From Mariprofundus sp. UBA1536 (GTDB lineage: Bacteria; Pseudomonadota; Zetaproteobacteria; Mariprofundales; Mariprofundaceae), in the NCBI GenBank assembly GCA_002323245.1, contig DCPU01000002.1, forward strand, positions 1 to 64,000: DNA of 64,000 nt. Reading direction: 5' to 3'. The notes beneath the pieces were generated by a model that made no database searches, had not been told where the DNA came from, and saw nothing but the letters and a program-made list of their open reading frames with translations. Positions 34,998 through 43,043 of this stretch are shown here, in pieces; position 1 is the stretch's first letter, and each line of letters begins with the position of its first letter. Position numbers and translations under genes: made by a program.

Positions 34998-35026
34998 AAA
35001 TTAGTAATATAAAACATCAAAGTCAA
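34998..35026 (-). promoter_or_regulatory. Candidate sigma-70-type promoter for pilM
   Basis: On the minus strand TTGACT (35021-35026) and TAATTT (34998-35003) are separated by 17 bases, 42 bases before the pilM ATG. The match is moderate and untested. Confidence 0.35.
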
Positions 35027-35058
35027 ACTAACTACAGGTTCACGCACCAGCGTTACGC

Positions 35059-35517
35059 TTACCATCTATTACTATCATTCGCGACGATATCTTCCTGTTC
35101 CAATCTCAACATCCGCGAAAGAGCGTCAATTTCAACCTTATTTAACTTTGGCACCACCAATTTAGCATGACTTTCCATCAAAGCATGCTCAACAGACAAA
35201 ACAATAATCGAAAAGTCCAATACCTGCTTATCATTTTCATCCATAAACGCCGTTGATAAACCATGTTTTCCATCGGTATTTCCATAACCCATATAGTGGC
35301 AGGAAGCACATTGATTATCCCATATCTCTTTCTCAGAACGTCCACTGGTCCCGCCTGTAACCAGCTCTATGTTCATCTGCTGATTGCGATATGCTTCAGG
35401 CACCTTCATTGGGTTGTCAGTAAAGTGTGTCAACCCAGCATCATCTTTCCAATGATACACAGCAGCATAGACTGGCATAGAGGCAGCCAACAGCGATACA
35501 AGCAGTAAACCTTTCAT
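35059..35517 (-). CDS. DUF4124-monohaem cytochrome c fusion
   Basis: This exported protein of about 152 residues starts with ATG at 35517, giving signal peptide MKGLLLVSLLAASMPVYA. A DUF4124-like segment follows (AVYHWKDDAGLTHFTDNP, typical of that small periplasmic domain), then a class I c-type haem motif CASCHYMG near residue 85. The rest is helical, with candidate axial methionines (AFMDEND, ALMESH). It overlaps the giant PilX-like gene by 4 bases (ATGA), so its synthesis is tied to the minor pilin operon. A role in electron transfer at the pilus base or periplasm is inference. Confidence 0.75.
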   Translation of the reverse strand: MKGLLLVSLLAASMPVYAAVYHWKDDAGLTHFTDNPMKVPEAYRNQQMNIELVTGGTSGRSEKEIWDNQCASCHYMGYGNTDGKHGLSTAFMDENDKQVLDFSIIVLSVEHALMESHAKLVVPKLNKVEIDALSRMLRLEQEDIVANDSNRW

Positions 35518-38500
35518 GGCAACATCTGCCAATCATAGCGCCTCAAGACAATAGCATTTTGGTTTGCATTCACGTTATCCACGGATTGTGAATCAAACAC
35601 CAATATCAAGTGGGATGGTCTAGCATCGTTTGTATACGACACTGATGCACCATATCCCGTAATAATCGAGCCATTCACATAACTTAATGCAGGTGCTTTA
35701 TTCTTGTGATTTTCAGGGTTATTTCGACTGCCAGGCTTACATACCCCACTTTTCATCTTGGCACAGCCTGTTCCCTCATACCATGAGATACCGGGACCCC
35801 ATTCTAAAGGACCTGGTGTATACATAACGCCTGTCATATTGGTATGCGAATGAATATCAATCAACCCACCCGAATAAATGGTTGATGGAATATCAGCCCA
35901 TTTCGAATCCAGGCTCGCATAACCCGAAGACACATCCTTTGTCACGTAAAAATACTTCGCCTCAGCATCTTGCAGCAGCTTAACAGCTGCAAGTGATTTG
36001 AAACCAGTATCTTCCAAGTTAAAAGGCACACCTTGATAACATTTACTAGGGCTTTCAATAGTTGCCCCATCCATCGAACATCCTTTTGTCACTTGCTCAT
36101 ATAAACCGCCAGATTCACCAATACCTTTAAAAGTCGCCCCACCTGAAAGTATCGTGTTCCATTCGTCCGCGCTCAAATCCAAGGCCGCTAGCGCAACTTT
36201 CCAGCCATGCATATACCCAGACGGAAACAGCAAATGTAATTTATCACCCATATGATCATCTGCGGGCGTCGTTGACATTGTTGCCGCCCCGCAATCTGCT
36301 TTACCAATACAGAAATTCTGTGCAAAGGTGTCGCCTGGCCATGGTGCAATAGGCCAGTCGTTTGTCATATTCTCATCCGCCAAAGCAACCGTTAAATTGT
36401 AATAATACTTCACAACTTTTGCTTCTTTGGTGCCGCCAAATGGCTTATTCAGATTCAGCAGACCTGTAACTTTTGGTACTGGCGAATCACTCATGCTATC
36501 AAAATTCTGCGCGGCACCAGCAAGATTTTGAATCGTTTTACCTAAATCAATTAATCCTTCACCACCGGCATTATCTGGCTGAGCATCCCTGTCCATAAAG
36601 CGCATAGTGCCAGCATTATTTTCACCAACCCCTGGCGGAATCATACCTTCCGACCAAGGGAAATAACCATCGTAAGGCGATGCCAGGTAGACTTTATTGG
36701 TGCTACTGCCAGCGGCATCCACCATGTTCATCATCCCCGCCGTTGTCAGGTTGTTAACCGAGCCAGACGGTTTCACAGCAGATGCAGCCGTCGGAAATGC
36801 GATGGGTGCAGCCCCACCAAACCTAGGCATAACTGGATTAATAAGCATAGGCACATCCATCCAGAAGAATGTATCCACAGCCTCTAAAGGCGTCAAAATA
36901 CGCTCACCACCAGCGGCAGGATCAAAGACATAATTATTAGCAACGCTATTGTCGGTTGCTGCTTCTGTAATATCATAGTCAGCAAAATAATCGATCACCA
37001 CAGTGCCATATACAATGAGCCGTGCATTAGGACCTAAATTTCCATCTGCGTCGCCCAGGGAGGAATATGTGTACGGCTGGTCAGCACTATTGGTTAAATC
37101 TGTATTGTCAGTATCAGGGTTTGCTATTCCGCCACCATTATACGCACCTTGTGCTGATATATGCTTCAGGTTAGTGGCAATGCTATGAATATTAATTGTT
37201 TTGCTGCCGCACGTGACATTGCTGCCCGGCTTCGCAGGAAGCATCAGCCGCACAATCCCAAACATAGGGATACTGTTGGCAATATTCCATTGCAACTGTG
37301 CTAAGCTCAAACGGCCGGTCACAGGCACGCGCGCATCAAAACCAGCAGCAACCATTGCCCTCCTTAACCGCTCCGCTTTGCCGCAATAAATACCATTGCC
37401 ATATGTGCCGTCAGCCTCAGTCGGATCCTGGCAAGTAAACTGCTCCGATGCCCAGCGGTAATGGTCAATACTAAAGAGATTCTCATTGGCATTGGAGAAA
37501 TACTCCACTTTATCACCACCAGTCATCAGCCCCGAATACACAAGATTTTTTGGCAATACATTAGCAGGCAAATCTGTGCCCACTGTATCTTGCGTTAAAC
37601 CTGCAAAATCCACTTTAGCGCCCTTTGCCGTGTCGTGACCCGAATACAGCAGCATCGGTTCATCCTTAAATGCCACGCCAGTCGTACCATCCTCACCATC
37701 CCTGAAGCCAAACATATTGTTGCCCTCATCAACTTCAGTGTTGGAAGCTAACGCAATTCCTGAAGGCGATGACCCAAGCACAAACGGAGCCTGAGTTGCA
37801 TTAATCATCACATTGCCTGTAGGTGTGCCTGACCAATCTTTTGCATTGGAAGTTACGCCTGTTGTAGAGCTAGCAGCACCGCATAAGGTTTTATAATTAT
37901 CACCACTAGGCGCGTTTGTTAAAGCGCTCACCCCTTTAAGCTTTTGACTGGAGAAACTTTGCGATTCGCGAATCACTTTACGCGCATCCCCATAACGGCC
38001 AAGCGCATAAGTCACCATGCGGCAGCCATTCGGACATTTACTTCCAGAAACTGTTTTATCGACTACAGAATAAGGATCATAGGGATAATTAGTGCCTGTA
38101 GCATCGTCGAATGTAGTCACCCAAACTGCAGCTTGTGGCAAATACTTCGCAACTGGTTCGTTCCATGTATAAACATCGTCAGTAACGCCTGCACTTGTAA
38201 AGGTATAAACCTTAAAGCCTGAATTGACAGCCTGAATCTGAGCATCAGTGGGTGCTTTTTGGGTCTCATCCACTGCAAAGCCTGGTTTATAGGCAGCTGG
38301 ATACGTCGAAGAACGGCCATTTAAGAAATCCGTCATCGCCTTAAACTCTTTTACGCCGCCTACGGTCTTATCACCATCGGAACTCCAATACCAATACATC
38401 TGCGTCAAGCCCGCATTGGCAGCAATAATCGCCTGATCCAAATGCGAAGACATATTTGCCACCTTAGAAGACACGTTTGTCTTAAAGCTGCTGGTGATTG

Positions 38501-38573
38501 CAGCTATAGTTAATACAGCCAACAACACCAATACAGTAACCAAAATAAAACCTTGCTCACGATTCGAATTCAT
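35514..38573 (-). CDS. Giant PilX-like pilus protein
   Basis: The protein is about 1019 residues, starting with ATG at 38573, which has a clear AAGGAG ribosome-binding site. The N-terminus (QGFILVTVLVLLAVLTIAAI, then NMSSHLDQAIIAANAGL) fits PilX_N, the pseudopilin-like helix of minor pilin PilX. PilX is normally ~150-200 residues, so about 850 residues here form a large extracellular passenger. That part has many glycine/asparagine turns, a cluster of cysteines (CPNGCR, CKPGSRNN, CSMDGATIESPSKC) and a late GGLIDIHSHTNMTGVMYTPG segment. It sits after fimT-pilV-pilW, the place where PilX, and often the PilY1 tip adhesin, occurs. A tip or adhesin function is inference. Confidence 0.7.
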   Translation of the reverse strand: MNSNREQGFILVTVLVLLAVLTIAAITSSFKTNVSSKVANMSSHLDQAIIAANAGLTQMYWYWSSDGDKTVGGVKEFKAMTDFLNGRSSTYPAAYKPGFAVDETQKAPTDAQIQAVNSGFKVYTFTSAGVTDDVYTWNEPVAKYLPQAAVWVTTFDDATGTNYPYDPYSVVDKTVSGSKCPNGCRMVTYALGRYGDARKVIRESQSFSSQKLKGVSALTNAPSGDNYKTLCGAASSTTGVTSNAKDWSGTPTGNVMINATQAPFVLGSSPSGIALASNTEVDEGNNMFGFRDGEDGTTGVAFKDEPMLLYSGHDTAKGAKVDFAGLTQDTVGTDLPANVLPKNLVYSGLMTGGDKVEYFSNANENLFSIDHYRWASEQFTCQDPTEADGTYGNGIYCGKAERLRRAMVAAGFDARVPVTGRLSLAQLQWNIANSIPMFGIVRLMLPAKPGSNVTCGSKTINIHSIATNLKHISAQGAYNGGGIANPDTDNTDLTNSADQPYTYSSLGDADGNLGPNARLIVYGTVVIDYFADYDITEAATDNSVANNYVFDPAAGGERILTPLEAVDTFFWMDVPMLINPVMPRFGGAAPIAFPTAASAVKPSGSVNNLTTAGMMNMVDAAGSSTNKVYLASPYDGYFPWSEGMIPPGVGENNAGTMRFMDRDAQPDNAGGEGLIDLGKTIQNLAGAAQNFDSMSDSPVPKVTGLLNLNKPFGGTKEAKVVKYYYNLTVALADENMTNDWPIAPWPGDTFAQNFCIGKADCGAATMSTTPADDHMGDKLHLLFPSGYMHGWKVALAALDLSADEWNTILSGGATFKGIGESGGLYEQVTKGCSMDGATIESPSKCYQGVPFNLEDTGFKSLAAVKLLQDAEAKYFYVTKDVSSGYASLDSKWADIPSTIYSGGLIDIHSHTNMTGVMYTPGPLEWGPGISWYEGTGCAKMKSGVCKPGSRNNPENHKNKAPALSYVNGSIITGYGASVSYTNDARPSHLILVFDSQSVDNVNANQNAIVLRRYDWQMLP

Positions 38574-38599
38574 ATCAAACTCCTTTTTGCACATACGAT

Positions 38600-39379
38600 C
38601 TACCAAATTGACACCAACACCGAAGGATACAGCTGAATATAGCGCCATAGCCTTTGTCGCCCTGCAGCCACCGGCTGCCCCAAAACATCCTTACCATCTG
38701 ATCCTGCATTATCCGCATCCACTTCAACTTCCAACAAAATGGTGAATCCCGGCACATAGTAAGCTTTATTATCTTTGTCACGTAGCGTCTTGCTCGGCAA
38801 AGGTAATGCTAGCGGTATATCACTATATTTAAGCCTGCTGGTATCAGCAGGATCATCGAGAAAAACTCTGAATCGCGTCACAGTCAATCCGGCAGTCTCA
38901 CCAATAATTGCAGCTCCCGAATTGTACATTGTGACTGGCGGACATGTGGTTTCATCTCGATCATACTTGATCATACCCGCATCAAATACGTAACACCTAT
39001 CCACACGCTGGGTAGCAGCATTAGCTCCAGGCTCTTCTGGGTCCCAGACCCGGAAAGATAAAGCTGACGTTGAGTAGCCATCTGTAGAGGGCGCAATCTT
39101 GATACTTGGTGCATTTACGCCAGCAACATAAGCCCCACTCTTCAACTCATAAACATCGCTCCCAGAATCCAGCATAAGTGCCGACTGCATATCCTGAACG
39201 ATATACCGCAATGAAAACTCCATATCCTGAATGGTATTGGCTCGCGCATCTTGAAATTGATACTGATTGGATTGTGAGGTGAAATTCATAAACACACCAG
39301 CCATGATGACTGAAGCAATGCCCAAGGACAAAAGCATCTCTACCAGTGTGAAACCAAGATTCTTAGAGCATCTAATCAC
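38600..39379 (-). CDS. pilW: Minor pseudopilin PilW-like
   Basis: About 259 residues with a prepilin-type N-terminus: cleavage is expected after Gly in NLGFTLVEMLLSLG, with the conserved Glu5. The start is probably the GTG at 39379 with GGGG six bases upstream; a TTG at 39391 is the alternative. Length and position between PilV-like and PilX-like genes fit PilW. The mature part has a central CYVFDAGMI and TCPPV cysteine pair. Confidence 0.75.
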   Translation of the reverse strand: MIRCSKNLGFTLVEMLLSLGIASVIMAGVFMNFTSQSNQYQFQDARANTIQDMEFSLRYIVQDMQSALMLDSGSDVYELKSGAYVAGVNAPSIKIAPSTDGYSTSALSFRVWDPEEPGANAATQRVDRCYVFDAGMIKYDRDETTCPPVTMYNSGAAIIGETAGLTVTRFRVFLDDPADTSRLKYSDIPLALPLPSKTLRDKDNKAYYVPGFTILLEVEVDADNAGSDGKDVLGQPVAAGRQRLWRYIQLYPSVLVSIW

Positions 39380-39391
39380 TTTAAACCCCAA

Positions 39392-39799
39392 TTATTCTGT
39401 AGGAACTACAGTAGTCAGAATACTCCGCCCACTGCCAACCAGATTATTCGCCGCGTCCCTGATTTCAGCCTGAATCATATAACGTTGTTCTGAAGTCAAA
39501 ATGGTACAGGTGACTTCTTCTACATAATCAACATCCAAATATGAATTCACTCTTGCTCGTGCAGCCCAATCTGCTTTCAAGGCATCACACTCTGCATCAT
39601 TAGTCACAATAAAGTTAGCCTCTTGCAGCATGCTTTGCACGACCGCCGAAGAATCAAATTTCTGCTCATTCTTTTTGTTATATTGAATACTGACCATCAA
39701 CATTTGTGCAGTCGCCAAAAGCGCAATTGCGGCAATAACCATCGTAATCAAGGTCTCTAACAACGTGAACCCTGCTTCTATTTCAGGAATCTTCTTCAT
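39392..39799 (-). CDS. pilV: Minor pseudopilin PilV-like
   Basis: The protein has 135 residues from the ATG at 39799, with AGGA upstream, overlapping the preceding stop as ATGA. Type IV prepilin N-terminus AGFTLLETLITMVIAAIALL with Glu5. It belongs to the FimT-PilV-PilW-PilX minor pilin set that primes pilus assembly. Confidence 0.75.
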   Translation of the reverse strand: MKKIPEIEAGFTLLETLITMVIAAIALLATAQMLMVSIQYNKKNEQKFDSSAVVQSMLQEANFIVTNDAECDALKADWAARARVNSYLDVDYVEEVTCTILTSEQRYMIQAEIRDAANNLVGSGRSILTTVVPTE

Positions 39800-40311
39800 T
39801 GGCACGTTCCTAAATCAGCACATTCCTCAGTCCGTGACCTTCCAGTTATACCATTCACAATAATCACTTTACCTGTTTTAGCCGCACCAACAGCTTGCAC
39901 CAGGATACTGCCGCCAGCAGCAGTGCCCCGCGAGCTAAAGGAAAACAATTCATATTGCTGAGCCACACCTGCTTGTCCTTTTGCATTTGAATTTAACAAA
40001 TTCACACCTTCCAGCTTTGTCCATGCTGCGCCTGCATTCCACGCTCCGCCAGAATAAGTAGAGATTCCATCAAGCGAACTAACATAGGCTTCCGCATCTA
40101 CATCAATACCCACATACTGCGTCACCCCTGTGGACAAAGCATTCAAACGCGCGGCAACCATCGTACTTTTAATACGTTCAACAGCACCATCAACTTTATT
40201 TTTCGACAGCAACTGCGACTGACCCCCCATCACGATTCCGACCAAAATAGAAATAATAGCAACAACCGCCATCAGCTCAATCAAGCTAAACCCACCCACA
40301 CCCTTGCGCAT
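39796..40311 (-). CDS. Minor pseudopilin FimT/GspH-like
   Basis: Prepilin-type protein with N-terminus GGFSLIELMAVVAIISILVG. The start is uncertain: ATG at 40311 (MRKGVGGF) gives the usual short leader peptide of six residues but a weak ribosome-binding site, while longer in-frame starts reach back to 40422 and would overlap the divergent mrcA gene. The body resembles FimT/GspH (VERIKSTMVAARLNALSTGV). It is first in the minor pilin operon. Confidence 0.75.
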   Translation of the reverse strand: MRKGVGGFSLIELMAVVAIISILVGIVMGGQSQLLSKNKVDGAVERIKSTMVAARLNALSTGVTQYVGIDVDAEAYVSSLDGISTYSGGAWNAGAAWTKLEGVNLLNSNAKGQAGVAQQYELFSFSSRGTAAGGSILVQAVGAAKTGKVIIVNGITGRSRTEECADLGTCQ

Positions 40312-40354
40312 CTTTGCTTGCTGCAAGGTGAACTCTTCGCTTAGGCTTGGCGTC

Positions 40355-42721
40355 ATGCGCTGGCTTTCTCTCATTATTAAAATCTCACTCATCCTTTCTC
40401 TGCTCACAGTAACCTGCATCACAGGTGCGTACCTTTATTTCTCTAAGTCGCTGCCACAACTTAGCAACCTTTCCACCTATCAGCCACCTCTAGTATCAAG
40501 AGTTTTCAACAATCAAGGCGAACTGATAGCAGAATACGCCGACGAGCACCGCATCCTTACGCCCATGTCGGGAATCCCGCCACAGGTAGTCAAAGCATTT
40601 TTGGCAGCCGAGGATGAGCACTTCTACGAGCATCCGGGCATCAATCCAGGCCGTATTGTCGCTGCTGCCATCGCTAATTTTAGAGCAGGGTCCACTGTAC
40701 AAGGCGCCTCAACCATTACCCAGCAGGTGGCTAAAAACTTTCTGCTCACTTCCGAAAAAAGCTATATCCGCAAAATCAAAGAAGCAATCCTTTCCTATCG
40801 CATTGAGCAGTCTTTCACTAAGGATGAAATCTTATACCTCTACCTCAATCACATCTTCTTGGGTCGCGGCGCTTATGGCGTAAGCTCAGCTGCATGGCGC
40901 TATTACAACAAACGTCTTGATGAGCTCACCTTGGGCGAAGCGGCGATGTTGGCAGGCCTACCCAAAGCACCAAGCACTTATGCACCCCATCTGAATGCAC
41001 AGCGCTCCATTGAACGACGCAACACTGTGCTCAGACAATTGGCCAACAGTGGCTTATCCAGTGCCAAAGATGTTGCCACGGCTATCAAAGAGCCATTGAT
41101 TGTCGCCCCGCTTCCAGAGCGCAAACTCAACGACGCCTATGAAGCGCAAGTGTATGACACCCTGCTTAATCAATTTGGACGAAGCACCATACGCCGCCAA
41201 GGTTTAACCATTATCATTCCGTATAATGAAGCCATTGAAAGTGCTTCGGTCAAAAGTCTGCGCAAAGGCTTGTTGAACCTTGAAAAAACACAGCCATACC
41301 AACTGCCCATCCACCATGATTTTGAGACTTGGCCAAGTGTTATCGATGAATGGAAGCTGGCTATACCCAACCGTCCAGTTGCCGTACCTGCCGATGAACC
41401 ACGACCTGCACTGGTCACTCAAGTCTTAACCGACGGCTCTTTAATGCTCTTTGATGCTTATAGCCATTGGACGATAGCCAAACCCGAATGGGAATGGGCA
41501 GAAGAAGTCGAATATACCGATGAACGCCCCAACACATGGATTGAAGGCGATCAAGTACTCATCCATGGTGACAGTAAAGGCAGCGTTGAAATCACACAAA
41601 AACCCCATATGGAGGCAGCACTTTATAGCGTAGACCTACAGCGCGGCACAGCGCTCGCTCGCGTCAGTGGTTATGATTATCACATCGGCGATTTCGACAG
41701 GGTCAGCCAGGCGCGCCGTCAACCCGGCTCGTCGTTCAAACCATTTTTATACACCACCGCCATTGAAAAGGGCTACACACCCGCCAGCATTATTGTGGAT
41801 GCGCCCGTTGTGTTTGACAGCAACTCCACTGATGATTTCTGGCGCCCCGAAAACTATGGCAATCGCTTTGCAGGCTCTGTAACCATGCGCAATGCGCTTG
41901 AGTTTTCGCGCAATCTGGTGGCGATTCGTTTGCTCCAGGATATTGGTGTAAACACATTCCTGCGTCGCCTGCGCGATTACCCGTTTGAGACAACATTCCC
42001 CAAACAACTTGCACTAGCACTGGGTGTTGCCGAGGTGACCCCTGAACAAATGGTGAAATCATATGTGGTTATTGCCACTGGTGGCATGAAATGGGATCCA
42101 GTGAGCGTTCAGCAAGTGCAAGACCGCAACGGACAAACCTTACATCGCGCCATTGCAGGTAACCGCTGCCAAGTTTGCCATGTAGACCCTGTGCTGGCTG
42201 TGAACCAATTTATGCGTCCAGCCGAGCGAATTCTCGACCCTGTCGATGCGTTTTTGGTGCAAAATATGATGACCGGCGTAATCAAGCGGGGCACAGGGCG
42301 TGCCGCCAGAGTACTCAACAGACCTGCTGCTGGCAAAACAGGTACCACCAATGATCAAGTGGATGCTTGGTTTATGGGTTTCACCCCACAAGTACTCACT
42401 GGTGTTTGGGTAGGCAAAGACAACCCATCACCCATGGGCAGAAAAGCCACCGGTGGCGGCGCTGCGCTGCCCATTTGGATTGATGCCATGCAAGCCATGC
42501 ACAAAGATCGCGAAGTCATGGATTTTCCAGTTCCCAGCCAAGGTGTGGAATGGGCAAACATTGATTATAAAACTGGTTTATTGGCTGGATCATCCACCAA
42601 ATGGCCATTTTTAGAAGCATTTAAGGAAGGCACTGCGCCCACCGAGACTGCGCCTGATGCCCAAGCACCAACAATCAAACCCAACCAAAAAAGCCCCGAT
42701 TTTTACGATACAGAACTTTAA
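40355..42721 (+). CDS. mrcA: Penicillin-binding protein 1A
   Basis: This bifunctional peptidoglycan glycosyltransferase/transpeptidase is about 788 residues from the ATG at 40355 (MRWLSLIIKIS). After the N-terminal membrane anchor comes the glycosyltransferase domain (AAEDEHFYEHPGI with catalytic Glu, GASTITQQVAKN), an OB-like insert, then the transpeptidase with SSFKPF (active Ser), SRN and KTGTT motifs. In many Gram-negatives mrcA lies divergent to pilM; here it is divergent to the minor pilin operon. Confidence 0.95.
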   Translation: MRWLSLIIKISLILSLLTVTCITGAYLYFSKSLPQLSNLSTYQPPLVSRVFNNQGELIAEYADEHRILTPMSGIPPQVVKAFLAAEDEHFYEHPGINPGRIVAAAIANFRAGSTVQGASTITQQVAKNFLLTSEKSYIRKIKEAILSYRIEQSFTKDEILYLYLNHIFLGRGAYGVSSAAWRYYNKRLDELTLGEAAMLAGLPKAPSTYAPHLNAQRSIERRNTVLRQLANSGLSSAKDVATAIKEPLIVAPLPERKLNDAYEAQVYDTLLNQFGRSTIRRQGLTIIIPYNEAIESASVKSLRKGLLNLEKTQPYQLPIHHDFETWPSVIDEWKLAIPNRPVAVPADEPRPALVTQVLTDGSLMLFDAYSHWTIAKPEWEWAEEVEYTDERPNTWIEGDQVLIHGDSKGSVEITQKPHMEAALYSVDLQRGTALARVSGYDYHIGDFDRVSQARRQPGSSFKPFLYTTAIEKGYTPASIIVDAPVVFDSNSTDDFWRPENYGNRFAGSVTMRNALEFSRNLVAIRLLQDIGVNTFLRRLRDYPFETTFPKQLALALGVAEVTPEQMVKSYVVIATGGMKWDPVSVQQVQDRNGQTLHRAIAGNRCQVCHVDPVLAVNQFMRPAERILDPVDAFLVQNMMTGVIKRGTGRAARVLNRPAAGKTGTTNDQVDAWFMGFTPQVLTGVWVGKDNPSPMGRKATGGGAALPIWIDAMQAMHKDREVMDFPVPSQGVEWANIDYKTGLLAGSSTKWPFLEAFKEGTAPTETAPDAQAPTIKPNQKSPDFYDTEL

Positions 42722-42737
42722 ACCCAAGGATAACATC

Positions 42738-43043
42738 ATGTACAAAAATGCAACAATCACCAAAAAAGCCAATGTCTATTTTGATGGCAAAGTAAGCAGC
42801 CGCAGCATTGAAACAGCTGAAGGCGAGAAAAAAACTTTGGGCTTTATGCTACCAGGCGATTACCAATTCAACACAGCTGCTGCTGAAATCATGGAAGTTT
42901 TGGCTGGTGCTTGCGAAGTCAAAATCAAAGGCGAAAGTACTTGGAACACATATACAGCTGGTCAAAGCTTTGATGTGCCAGCCAATAGCGCTTTTGATAT
43001 TAAAGTGAGCGAGCCACTTGATTATATCTGCCACTTTTCATGA
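42738..43043 (+). CDS. ppnP: Pyrimidine/purine nucleoside phosphorylase PpnP
   Basis: A small cupin of 101 residues, DUF1255/YaiE family. The ATG at 42738 is preceded by AAGGA. Visible are FDGKVSSRSI, LGFMLPGDYQF, and the C-terminal FDVPANSAFDIKVSEPLDYICHF. The E. coli homologue was shown to be a broad nucleoside phosphorylase. It overlaps uvrA by 4 bases. Confidence 0.92.
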   Translation: MYKNATITKKANVYFDGKVSSRSIETAEGEKKTLGFMLPGDYQFNTAAAEIMEVLAGACEVKIKGESTWNTYTAGQSFDVPANSAFDIKVSEPLDYICHFS

